Source of the DNA: Rhizobium sp. CCGE531
GTDB lineage: Bacteria > Pseudomonadota > Alphaproteobacteria > Rhizobiales > Rhizobiaceae
Direction: 5' to 3'
DNA length: 64,000 bases
NCBI RefSeq assembly: GCF_003627795.1
Contig: NZ_CP032688.1
Location: 124,001-188,000 of the forward strand
The position numbers and the translations under genes were made by a program. Positions 10,488 to 18,660 of this stretch are shown here, piece by piece. The notes beneath the pieces were generated by a model. It ran no database searches. It saw nothing but the letters and a program-made list of their open reading frames with translations, and was not told the DNA's origin. Each line of letters starts with the position of its first letter. Position 1 is the first letter of the stretch.

Positions 10488-11876
10488 ATGACCGCGCTAC
10501 CAGCCGTCCTAAATCACATCGACACCGAATGCGAGGCCGCGGTATCGCGCCTGTTCAGCCTTTTGCGCATCAAGTCGATCTCCACTGATCCAGCCTACAA
10601 AGCGGATTGCCAAAAGGCTGCGGAGTGGCTTGTAAGTGATCTGAACTCGATCGGCTTCGAAGCCAGCGTACGCGAAACTCCAGGCCACCCGATGGTCGTC
10701 GCCCACCATGACGGCCCCCCTGGCGCTCCTCACGTCCTCTTCTACGGCCACTATGATGTTCAGCCGGTTGATCCAATCGAGCTGTGGGCCCACGACCCGT
10801 TTGATCCCGCCGTGCGCGAGAGCGAGGATGGCTACCAGGTCATTGCCGGACGCGGCGCTTCGGATGACAAAGGCCAACTGATGACGTTCGTTGAAGCCTG
10901 TCGTGCTTACAAGGCAGTGGATGGGGCGTTGCCCTGTAAAGTCACAATCCTCTTCGAGGGTGAGGAGGAGTCCGGCTCCCCCTCGATGCGCGCGTTTCTG
11001 GCGGCCAACGCAGAGGAATTAAAGGCCGACTTCGCGATGGTGTGCGACACGAGCCAACGCGACGCGACGACTCCGGCGATTTGCGTCGGCATGCGTGGAC
11101 TGGTGGAAGAAGAGATGACAATCCATGGTGCAAGCCGCGATCTTCACTCAGGCATCTATGGCGGCGCGGCGGCGAACCCCATCCGAGTGCTGGCGAAAAT
11201 CCTCGGTGATATCCATGACAAGGATGGCCGCGTGGCAATTCACGGCTTCTATGACGGCGTCGAGGAGACGCCAAGCCAAGTCTTGGATTCGTGGGAGGCG
11301 CTCGGCGAGACGGCCGAAAGTTTCCTTGGCCCAATCGGCCTGTCGGTACCTTCGGGTGAGAAGGACCGCTCGATACTCGAACTGGTCTGGGCGCGACCCA
11401 CAGCCGAATTCAACGGGTTTTCCGGCGGCTACACGGGTAAGGGTTTCAAGACAGTCATTCCGGCTGAAGCCTCTGCCAAGGTTTCGTTTCGTCTCGTACA
11501 TAAGCAGGACCCAGCCAATATCAGGGTCTTGTTCCGGAAATTCGTCGAGGAGCGCCTCCCGGCAGACTGTAGGGTGGAATTTCAATCGCATGACTGCTCG
11601 CCGGCGCATCAGCTTCCTTACGATGCGCCATATCTGGCTGCCGCCAAGTTAGCCCTCGCCGACGAATGGACAAAAGCCCCGATCGTGAAGGTCGTGGGTG
11701 GTTCGATACCTGTTGTCGGTGACTTCCAGACATGCCTGGGGCTCGACTCACTCTTAGTGGGCTTCGCTCTTCCGAACGATCGCATCCATTCGCCGAACGA
11801 GAAGTATAATGTGGTTTCGTTCCATAAGGGTCAGCGCTCCTGGGCGCGGATACTCGACGCGCTGACAAGAAAGTAG
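10488..11876 (+). CDS. M20 family metallopeptidase (carnosinase/dipeptidase type)
   Basis: The protein has 462 residues, with an AGGAG site in front of the ATG. The zinc-binding motifs of the M20 family are all visible: GHYDVQPV, GRGASDDKGQ, EGEEESGS and the C-terminal RIHSPNEKYN. GYTGKGFKTVIPAEASAKVSFR is the end of the lid domain as found in CNDP-type dipeptidases. These cytosolic enzymes use two metal ions to hydrolyse dipeptides or acylated amino acids. The location between an amino acid importer and a decarboxylase suggests that it cleaves an imported peptide-like or N-acyl compound. A GntR regulator gene follows on the same strand. Confidence 0.92.
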   Translation: MTALPAVLNHIDTECEAAVSRLFSLLRIKSISTDPAYKADCQKAAEWLVSDLNSIGFEASVRETPGHPMVVAHHDGPPGAPHVLFYGHYDVQPVDPIELWAHDPFDPAVRESEDGYQVIAGRGASDDKGQLMTFVEACRAYKAVDGALPCKVTILFEGEEESGSPSMRAFLAANAEELKADFAMVCDTSQRDATTPAICVGMRGLVEEEMTIHGASRDLHSGIYGGAAANPIRVLAKILGDIHDKDGRVAIHGFYDGVEETPSQVLDSWEALGETAESFLGPIGLSVPSGEKDRSILELVWARPTAEFNGFSGGYTGKGFKTVIPAEASAKVSFRLVHKQDPANIRVLFRKFVEERLPADCRVEFQSHDCSPAHQLPYDAPYLAAAKLALADEWTKAPIVKVVGGSIPVVGDFQTCLGLDSLLVGFALPNDRIHSPNEKYNVVSFHKGQRSWARILDALTRK

Positions 11877-12269
11877 CAGGCAGAGCGACGCACGCCGGGA
11901 AGAAGAATGGCCCGTTTTCCGAAAATCCGGCCGCTTATCGGGCGAGATACCAATTCGCCTATCCATGCTGGCACAGACCACCGCGACGTGGACATTAGAG
12001 TGATGACATACAGCGTCTTGATTGAGGGATCTTTGGGGTAGCATAAGATCTCGTATGACAACCCCGACTTTTATCATAACTGCTTCGCCTATATCCCCAA
12101 GGACCTCGTCAGGGAGACTTGCAACTTAACGTTAATGCAGTTCGAAACGGCCAACTGAATTTAGCCATGCTTGCTCGAAGCCCGACGGCGCCGCTGAAGG
12201 CAGTTACATCAGCTCGCCGACGCTGAATCGAATGATTTTGCATCGGCAGCGTCTTGTTACAGATGCGTC
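11877..12269. other. Intergenic region between peptidase and GntR genes
   Basis: No gene is supported here. The only structure seen is an interrupted GCCCG/CGGGC pairing around 11910-11945, too weak to be called a terminator. Confidence 0.4.
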
Positions 12270-12288
12270 ATCAATTTAAATGATTGAT
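12270..12288 (+). promoter_or_regulatory. ATCAAT-N7-ATTGAT dyad upstream of the GntR gene
   Basis: The inverted repeat ATCAAT (12270-12275) and ATTGAT (12283-12288) lies ~30 bases before the chosen start of the regulator gene. The AT-rich dyad is of the size bound by GntR dimers and could be an autoregulatory operator. No experiment or other copy supports this. Confidence 0.3.
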
Positions 12289-12316
12289 CAAAATAAGGAA
12301 GTCAGAGGGTGGGAAT

Positions 12317-13000
12317 TTGATCACGCCAACAACCGCTGTATTGAGAGACCAGGTTTATGACCGATTAGGAGCGCTGATCCGCGGCGGTCATTTCTCTCCG
12401 GGCGAGAAGATCACGATAAGAGACCTTGCCAAAAACTTGTCGATGAGCCCTACACCTGTGCGGGAGGCTCTTTATCGCCTTATATCCGAGGGGGTCCTAC
12501 AAGGTGAAGTGAACAGATCCGCCGTCGTACCGCTTTTAATGCCCGAACAAATCGCGGAACTTAAGGATATTCGTTTGCACATCGAGTGCTTTGCCGCTGA
12601 GCGTGCTGCACTTAGGGGGACACCAGAGATCGCGGAGACGTTGCGCAAGACGTCGGAAAAAATAAAAAAGGCTCGCGCAGCTGGTGATCGGCGAGCCGAC
12701 ATTGCACTGGTCTATAAATTTCAGTTTGAGCTATATGCCGCGTGCAGCATGCCCGACCTTCTCCGGATCGTTAACTCCCTTTGGCTGAAGACAGGGCCGT
12801 ACCTAAATCTGCTTTACCCCCACTACATTTCCTCGATATCAGCTGCTCGCGGCGATTGGCGTGAAAGAATCGCCAGCGGGGTTGAGAACCGAGACGCCAC
12901 CGCCGTTGTCGAAGAAGTTAGGCTGGATATCGATCAGGCGCTGACCTACATCTCCAGTATCATCACGGCAGCGGCATTGTTGAATCAGACACGCGGCTAG
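12317..13000 (+). CDS. GntR family transcriptional regulator (FCD subfamily)
   Basis: The protein has about 227 residues. The N-terminal winged helix is clear: LRDQVYDRLGALIRGGHFSP, then KITIRDLAKNLSMSPTPVREALYRLISEGVL. The C-terminal part is an all-helical FCD ligand-binding domain (IAELKDIRLHIECFAAERAA). A TTG start at 12317 is chosen because a GAGGG ribosome-binding site precedes it at normal spacing. An in-frame TTG at 12284 would add 11 residues but has no such site. FCD regulators usually repress catabolic operons and respond to an organic acid or amino acid. This one sits in the middle of the catabolic cluster and probably controls it. It converges with the decarboxylase gene. Confidence 0.9.
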   Translation: MITPTTAVLRDQVYDRLGALIRGGHFSPGEKITIRDLAKNLSMSPTPVREALYRLISEGVLQGEVNRSAVVPLLMPEQIAELKDIRLHIECFAAERAALRGTPEIAETLRKTSEKIKKARAAGDRRADIALVYKFQFELYAACSMPDLLRIVNSLWLKTGPYLNLLYPHYISSISAARGDWRERIASGVENRDATAVVEEVRLDIDQALTYISSIITAAALLNQTRG

Positions 13001-13058
13001 CGTTATTACGCCCGTGGCGGGCAGCTGCCGCGTTGTCTGGGCTATTTGCGTCTAATCC

Positions 13059-14327
13059 TCATCTGGTTCCATAGGTCCCAATGAGCGAGCGATCAAAGGA
13101 GGTTTCGCCCGCTTTAAGCTGGGCTACAACCTCCCGAAGGTCGCTTAAGTAGGCGTCCACGACTTCCCCAAAAGCGAGGCTAAGAATACCCAGATTGATC
13201 GCGGGTGGATTCAGAGACGGCGCAACGGTATGCCAGCCCTTGGCAGCGAGACCTGCCGCAATATCGCCCGCGTCCAGCGTCTTTGAACCGTAACTCATCA
13301 CCGTAAGTTCAGGGTCGCCATAAACAAACAGGTCCTCGATTGTTGGGATCTCCCGCATGAGCTTTTCACGTATCGTCCAGATTTGTTCCGCAATTTTGCA
13401 GTAGCCCTCATTGCCAAGGAACCGCATCACAGCCCAAGCGGCAGCAATGTTCGCACCAGAACGGGTGCCCGCGAAGGTCGACGTCACATACCTTCCCCGG
13501 GACCAGTTGTTAAAGTCAAACACCTGGTACTGCTGGTACTCGGCATTCGAAAAGGCGACGATTGAAGCCCCCTTAGGCGCAAACCCATACTTGTGCAAAT
13601 CTGCAGAAACCGACTTTACGCCCTTCACTCGGAAATCCCAAAGTGGGATCTGGTGCCCGTTCTGCTCGGCGAAAGGAGACAGAAAACCGCCTACGCAGGC
13701 GTCAGTGTGAAACCAGACGTTTCGCGCTAATGCGAGAGCAGCGAGTTCCTCGATCTGATCGAAAACTCCCATCGTAAATTGCGGAGCCGATCCCGCCATT
13801 ATGATTGTTTGATCATCCAAAGCTGTCTTCAGCGCGGCGATGTCAGTTTTGAAATCATCACGCGGCATAATTCTCACAACTTCTAGGCCCAAATACTTCG
13901 CTGCCTTGTCGAAGGCCGGGTGCGCACTGTGGGAAAGTAGCATTTTCGGCTTGGTGACTTCGGGCCGAGCAGCTTTCGCCCACTCCCGTGCAGTCTTCAT
14001 GGCAATGAAAATACTCTCAGTGCCCCCTGACGTAATGCTAGCCACACCTTCATCCCCGTGAAAAAGGGATAGCGCCCATTCTGCAACGTCCGACTCGAAT
14101 TTCTTGATCGATGGAAATGCGCTGAGCCCCAACGCGTTCGTCGCGTGGAATTTTTCAAGCGCGATTTTACCGATGCGATCAACATCGTCGTTGGCGAAAT
14201 GAACGTAAAAACCCGGCAAGCGTCCCGCTCTCCAATCTACGTCACCCTTCCTCGCACACTCCATCGCCTCCCAAATCGCGGCTTCTTCCAGGCCATTTTC
14301 CGGGAAATCTGCTTTTTCCGTCATCAT
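13059..14327 (-). CDS. PLP-dependent decarboxylase/lyase (sphingosine-phosphate lyase-like, group II)
   Basis: The protein has ~422 residues and the fold of group II PLP decarboxylases. ASITSGGTESIFIAMKTARE binds the cofactor phosphate, VWFHTDACVGGF carries the aspartate that pairs with the pyridine nitrogen, and SADLHKYGFAPKG holds the Schiff-base lysine near residue 246. This branch includes sphingosine-1-phosphate lyases and bacterial amino acid decarboxylases. Of three close ATGs, the first directly abuts the AAAGGAG ribosome-binding site; the one at 14327 has normal spacing and is preferred. The neighbours suggest decarboxylation or C-C cleavage of an amino acid intermediate made by the cluster. 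The substrate cannot be named. Confidence 0.85.
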   Translation of the reverse strand: MMTEKADFPENGLEEAAIWEAMECARKGDVDWRAGRLPGFYVHFANDDVDRIGKIALEKFHATNALGLSAFPSIKKFESDVAEWALSLFHGDEGVASITSGGTESIFIAMKTAREWAKAARPEVTKPKMLLSHSAHPAFDKAAKYLGLEVVRIMPRDDFKTDIAALKTALDDQTIIMAGSAPQFTMGVFDQIEELAALALARNVWFHTDACVGGFLSPFAEQNGHQIPLWDFRVKGVKSVSADLHKYGFAPKGASIVAFSNAEYQQYQVFDFNNWSRGRYVTSTFAGTRSGANIAAAWAVMRFLGNEGYCKIAEQIWTIREKLMREIPTIEDLFVYGDPELTVMSYGSKTLDAGDIAAGLAAKGWHTVAPSLNPPAINLGILSLAFGEVVDAYLSDLREVVAQLKAGETSFDRSLIGTYGTR

Positions 14328-14337
14328 ATCCATCTCC

Positions 14338-14351
14338 TTTGGTATGCCAAA
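14338..14351. promoter_or_regulatory. TTTGG-TATG-CCAAA dyad in the decarboxylase leader
   Basis: A perfect TTTGG/CCAAA inverted repeat with a four-base centre overlaps the upstream edge of the ribosome-binding site of the decarboxylase gene. It resembles the TGGT-N-ACCA class of GntR FCD operators. The TTCAATTTCAA element (14368-14378), shared with the M20 promoter, lies just upstream. Confidence 0.35.
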
Positions 14352-14677
14352 GCTACAATAACGCTATTTCAATTTCAACGAAAATATATATTCTTCTCTT
14401 GCCTGGATAACGCGCCAATAGCATGCATGAGCCGGGACCCTACCACCGGGCTGCAGCCTATGAGCCTGCGGGTCGACCACGGGTCATTTGCGGATGAGGC
14501 TGGGCATATACCGCTTTTGAACGGTTTTTTGCAGCGATAGGCGCATAGTCCGCAAAGTCGAGAGACAGACTGCGCTGCGAGAAAGGCTATCAAAGCGGCC
14601 GACGCTCCCCCGGCACAAGCTTTGAAGGCTTGACATATTCCCCGATGAAGCAAGGAGGGTTCAAGCAGGCAACGCCG

Positions 14678-14736
14678 TTGACATGTTTCAAATTGGGTAA
14701 TATCATATCTCACATGAACCTATTTGTGATCACAAA
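14678..14736 (+). promoter_or_regulatory. Promoter and operator module of the racemase/M24 operon (module A)
   Basis: TTGACA (14678-14683), exactly 17 bases and TATCAT (14701-14706) form a near-consensus sigma-70 promoter. Sixteen bases downstream is the perfect palindrome TTTGTGATCACAAA (14723-14736), well placed for a roadblock repressor. Position for position the module matches the one upstream of the amino acid importer operon. The leader before the racemase start is about 330 bases long and shows no other gene I can support. Confidence 0.7.
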
Positions 14737-15041
14737 AAAAGGAACACGCGATCTCAGAGCTCCGGGGAATTTGGCATCGCACTGGACTGGTGTCGATGGG
14801 CGCTCGCTACCTGTTAGTGACGGGCAAGGCCGTACTTACGCGGCACCTTCCACACTCTGAACGCGGTCTTTTTGTACGAGAACGACGAGGCTTTGCGAGG
14901 GCTTGAGGTGGTGACCCCACGATCAGAAAACGTGCTCGACATTTCTCGGGTCGCGGCGATGCACGGAGGCGGGGTCCGGTAGGTATCTGCGCCAGAGGCT
15001 TGCCGAAATGCAGACAAACAACATTAGGGGGAAAGTACTCC

Positions 15042-15749
15042 ATGACTTCACACACGCCACGCTCTCTCGGAATTCTTACCCTCGAACGGGGGGTTCCGCC
15101 GGGCGCCAAGCCGCCGACGCCCGCTCCAGGCTCAATACTCAATCCGTCGTCGTTTGACTTCGTAACGATCCAGGAGATCGTGGCGGGAGCTTGGGTTGAA
15201 AATGTCGTTTCTGGTGATCCGGCACTCGAGCCGGCTTACATAGCAGCCGCCAATCGCTTGGTCGAACGAGGCGCTATCGCGATAAGCTCAACGTGCGGCT
15301 TCTCAATCCGACATCAATCGGCGGTGGCGGCCGCTGTCAAAGTGCCTGTTGTTATGTCAAGCCTGATCCTGTTGCCAGCACTGCTACGGCAAGTGCCGTC
15401 GCCGGGCAAAATCGCTGTCTTAACATATGACTCGAAGCATCTGAGCGAAGACTTGCTTGGGGTTGCTGATCCAGCCGAGCGGGCGCGGGTCGTGATTGGA
15501 GGCATTGAAGGCGGTAAGTATTGGCATGACGAGCTAAAGCGTCCAGCGCCACCAATGGACATTAAAGCGATCGAGTCAGATGTTGCCGACTGCATCGCAC
15601 GGCTCCGGGGCGCGCATCCCGAGTTAGCAGTTATTCTGTTCGAATGCGCGGGATTTCCGACGGTCGCGTCCGCGATCCGGCGAACCGCGAACCTGCCCGT
15701 TTACGACATCACCGATCTTTGCCGGATGACAATGGCATCCATAGCCTGA
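15042..15749 (+). CDS. Asp/Glu/hydantoin racemase superfamily protein
   Basis: The protein has 235 residues. The start is taken at MTSHTPRS because a GGGGGAAAG ribosome-binding site precedes it. Two cysteines in the positions of the catalytic pair are visible, in ISSTCGFSI and LFECAGFPT. RGAIAISSTCGF and KVPVVMSSLILLPALL are typical of the superfamily, which includes aspartate and hydantoin racemases, arylmalonate decarboxylase and maleate isomerase. EutA proteins of ectoine catabolic clusters also belong here. The M24 gene begins ~98 bases downstream on the same strand. The pairing of such a protein with a creatinase-like M24 protein and an AsnC regulator recalls eut/doe loci. The reaction is not defined by sequence. 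Confidence 0.8.
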   Translation: MTSHTPRSLGILTLERGVPPGAKPPTPAPGSILNPSSFDFVTIQEIVAGAWVENVVSGDPALEPAYIAAANRLVERGAIAISSTCGFSIRHQSAVAAAVKVPVVMSSLILLPALLRQVPSPGKIAVLTYDSKHLSEDLLGVADPAERARVVIGGIEGGKYWHDELKRPAPPMDIKAIESDVADCIARLRGAHPELAVILFECAGFPTVASAIRRTANLPVYDITDLCRMTMASIA

Positions 15750-15846
15750 GTTGCGCAGAAAAAGGTCGGGCTGGGTTTCCGAAATCAGTTCACATGACGC
15801 AGTGAGAGCTTGTGCGTTCAACTGCAATAAGAAAGGAAGTTACCTC

Positions 15847-17016
15847 ATGACAATGCCAAAAGGACCGCAAGCGTTTCCACGGGCCGAGTATCTGCGAAGG
15901 CTGGCCCTTGTTAAGGCTAAAATGGAACAACGCGAGGTCACCTCGTTACTGATCACCTCCCCTGCAGATATCACTTATCTATGTGGTTACACAGCCAAGT
16001 CGGCGTACATTCCACAAGGCCTCGTCATCTCCTTGAAAGATGAAGAGCCAACTTTCTTGACGCGTCATATGGATGCGCCGGCGGCGGTGCATCAGACGTT
16101 TATGGAAAGGGACCGGGTAATTGGCTACCCCGAAGCTCTTATCGCTGACCCTGACAAGGACGGCTTCGACGCGCTAATTAATTTCCTGCGAGACGACGGC
16201 CTCGGTGGTGGGAGATTAGCGCTTGAAAACAACTTACTCTCGGCGAAGTTGATCGACAGGTTCCAGGCCGGGGCTCCGGGGACAAAATTAGCAGACTTCA
16301 GCAACGAAGTGCCCTGGATCCGACTGGTCAAGTCAGATCTTGAAATCGAGATGATGCGAGAAGCCGCCGCGATTACGGACGCAGGAATGCTGACAGGGAA
16401 AGAAGTAATGCGTCCGGGCGTAAGAGAGGCGGATGCTGCTGCAGAAATCATCGCGACGCTGGTTCGCGGCGCCAATGGCAAAGTCGGCACAGATTTGAGG
16501 CGAGTTTTCATTTGTGCCTCGCCGCGTTCGGGCACGGCGCACATTATCTGGACCGAAGATGTTTTCCGCCAGGGATCGCAAATTAACCTTGAGATGGGCG
16601 GTGTACGTCACGGTTATGTCTCGGCCCTGATGCGGACCTACTCGATCGGTAAGCCGTCAGATCGCCTTCGCCGGGTCCACGACGCCGAGGTTGCTGGCAT
16701 GGAGGCCGCACTTTCTGCCGTCAAACCGGGCGCCACCTGTGGCGATGTCGCCGTCGCTTTCAACACCACGCTAAAGAAGCATGGGCTGGAGAAAGAATCG
16801 CGATGCGGCTATGCGATCGGGATCGACTGGACCGAACCTACGGCCAGCCTGAGGGAGGATGACCATACGGTGCTTCAGCCGAACATGACGTTCCACCTGA
16901 TGCTAGGTAACTGGATCGACGAAGACTTTGGCTACGTGATCAGCGAAACGTTTCGCGTTACCGAAACCGGAGTCGAGACCTTCTCCGCACTTCCCCGGGA
17001 GATTTTCGAAATCTAA
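15847..17016 (+). CDS. M24 family creatinase/ectoine-hydrolase-like protein without metal ligands
   Basis: The protein has 389 residues. The ATG at 15847 follows AAAGGAAG at normal spacing. The N-terminal creatinase domain (EYLRRLALVKAKMEQREVTS, ITYLCGYTAKSAYIPQGL) is followed by a pita-bread fold. Where M24 metallopeptidases have two Asp ligands, this protein reads INLEMGGVRHGYVSALMRT, so they are Glu and Ala. The His motif is GYAIGIDW, and the first Glu ligand is lost in MTFHLMLGNW. Only the last Glu, in ISETFRVTETG, remains. This pattern fits metal-independent hydrolases such as creatinase and, from recall, ectoine hydrolase (DoeA/EutD). It likely hydrolyses an amidine or amide in a small compatible-solute-like substrate. 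Confidence 0.82.
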   Translation: MTMPKGPQAFPRAEYLRRLALVKAKMEQREVTSLLITSPADITYLCGYTAKSAYIPQGLVISLKDEEPTFLTRHMDAPAAVHQTFMERDRVIGYPEALIADPDKDGFDALINFLRDDGLGGGRLALENNLLSAKLIDRFQAGAPGTKLADFSNEVPWIRLVKSDLEIEMMREAAAITDAGMLTGKEVMRPGVREADAAAEIIATLVRGANGKVGTDLRRVFICASPRSGTAHIIWTEDVFRQGSQINLEMGGVRHGYVSALMRTYSIGKPSDRLRRVHDAEVAGMEAALSAVKPGATCGDVAVAFNTTLKKHGLEKESRCGYAIGIDWTEPTASLREDDHTVLQPNMTFHLMLGNWIDEDFGYVISETFRVTETGVETFSALPREIFEI

Positions 17017-17602
17017 CTTTCGGTTTTACGGCTTTCTGACTGCTCGACCTGCTGGTGTGCCATCGATCTTAGGAAAGCACATTAGCGGGTTTAGCATCGT
17101 CCGATATCGGTATTGGCACGGCGGTTTCGAACTGATCGCGTCGGATGCTTGCCGGGGCTTGGTCGAAAGCCCTGGCGATTATCTGCCCGACGCGGACTGA
17201 CAGCGTGACAGCGGAGTATGGTTCGCTTTAACCACAACGGCCGTCACGAAGGTCCAGGAAGTCTACCATGCTCAAGGCGGATTGCGCTCACTGCGGATCT
17301 CGCTCGCAAGGCGGCACCAGTCTCTCGAGTTTTGCCCCTGGCGCGCAGCTTTGCCCTGTGTCACTCGACGGCACCTTGCGCGCAAGACGACCCGCACCAC
17401 ATTGTGTAGGCCTTCGGTGGGTGCCCGTCATAAACTATCAGGCAGTGGATATCGAACAGAAACTGATCCGCAGAACCAACGGAAGCTATGCGTCTAACGT
17501 TGCATTCGACGTGAAGCTGGCCGCGATCCGATCAGTTCTCGACCACCGTTCCGATTTGAGCAGCCACGATCCCAGTCCACTCCCTTCGCGCAGGATTTCA
17601 CT
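17017..17602. other. Intergenic region before the Lrp gene
   Basis: About 590 bases without a supported gene. Overlapping short frames between 17218 and 17606 have no ribosome-binding site or motif. Confidence 0.45.
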
Positions 17603-18070
17603 ATGAAAGAGCTTGACCGCGCGGACGTCGCAATTTTAGAGGCGGTCCAGAAAAGCAATCGCTTAACGTCAGAGGAACTTGCGGAGTTGGTGAACTTGTC
17701 GCCCACGGCTTGCCAGCGCCGCTTGAAGCGGTTGCGGGCAGAAGGTGTGATCGAAGCAGATGTGTCTGTCATTTCCCCGAAGGCCGTCGGTCGGCAAGTC
17801 ACTATGATCGTGCTTGTTTCGCTTGAGCGCGAACGAGCCGACATAGTCGACCGGTTCAAAGCAGCGATACGAAATACCAGAGAGGTGATGATCGGCTATT
17901 ATGTCACTGGCGATGCGGATTTTCTTCTGATTGTCACTTCAAAAGATATGGAATCATACGAGCAATTCACGCGGCGCTTCTTCTATGAAAACCATGACAT
18001 TAAGGGCTTTAAAACGATGGTTGTCATGGACAGGGTAAAGGCGACTTTCGCTCTCCCGATCGAGTTGTAG
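17603..18070 (+). CDS. Lrp/AsnC family transcriptional regulator
   Basis: The protein has 155 residues, with AGGA eight bases before the ATG. The N-terminal helix-turn-helix is plain (LDRADVAILEAVQKSNRLTS, LVNLSPTACQRRLKRLRAEG). The C-terminal RAM ligand-binding domain follows (VMIGYYVTGDADFLLIVTSK). Members form octamers or tetramers that respond to amino acids. An AsnC/DoeX-type regulator accompanies EutD/DoeA genes in ectoine loci, and here it follows an M24 gene. The gene stands alone 587 bases downstream, so it probably has its own promoter. A hairpin directly follows the stop codon. Confidence 0.92.
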   Translation: MKELDRADVAILEAVQKSNRLTSEELAELVNLSPTACQRRLKRLRAEGVIEADVSVISPKAVGRQVTMIVLVSLERERADIVDRFKAAIRNTREVMIGYYVTGDADFLLIVTSKDMESYEQFTRRFFYENHDIKGFKTMVVMDRVKATFALPIEL

Positions 18071-18073
18071 GAG

Positions 18074-18092
18074 AGTGGTGAAAAACACCACT
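18074..18092 (+). terminator. Stem-loop just after the Lrp gene
   Basis: AGTGGTG, five A and CACCACT form a perfect seven-base stem three bases beyond the stop codon. It lacks a U-tract, so it may act as an mRNA-stabilising end rather than a classical intrinsic terminator. From here to 18660 no gene is supported. Confidence 0.45.
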
Positions 18093-18660
18093 GTAAAACG
18101 GACGGATTTGAAGCTCGGAGTCACGTGCGAAAAAACGGTGATGCGCGGTAGCGGATGTACGGGAAGGTGCCGTTAGACGTCAAAAACCATTACCGGCGCC
18201 CCTTAAGAATAGGATGATCCTCAAGTATAGTCGTAGTACGCTTGGCACGTGTGCGATCAGAAGCCTGTGCCCGGTGCCGCTATCGTAGATATTCTGGCTG
18301 ATCTGTGCGATGACAGGGCCGAGATCCGAATTGATGCCGGGGATCAAAGTCGCAGCAAGGACATCTCCCACGGCGGTTCCTCTAGGCGCAATTCGGCCCG
18401 CCCTCGCACCGCGTGAAGATCAGGCGGAGCGACCCGCTCGTCGCTGTGGAATGCCATGTGTGATTGCATTGTCGGTACATTTGCCAGAAATTCTGCCTTT
18501 CCCCCACAGGCTTCGTCTCTCGCCTCAACCGTGCGCAAACACCGTTGGCATTTCCGAAGCGCACTTTCCTTCGGGCGTGTCCGAGACTTTCAACGCGGAC
18601 GTTTCGCGGGCCCGCTGCGTGCATGCGTACCAATTTATCACTCGATTTTCATAGGTTATA

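Noticed and set aside
13010-13022. GCCCG-TGG-CGGGC between the convergent GntR and decarboxylase genes as a terminator
   Set aside because: Five-base stem with a three-base loop and no U-tract; too weak to report.
14723-14736. TTTGTGATCACAAA considered as a CRP/FNR site
   Set aside because: The two TGTGA/TCACA arms overlap with no six-base spacer, so the geometry does not fit CRP. A GntR or Lrp-type operator is more likely.
14714-14860. A 49-codon frame starting with ATG right after the racemase-operon promoter
   Set aside because: It would begin within a few bases of the predicted transcript start and has no ribosome-binding site or recognisable sequence. The palindrome inside it is better explained as an operator.
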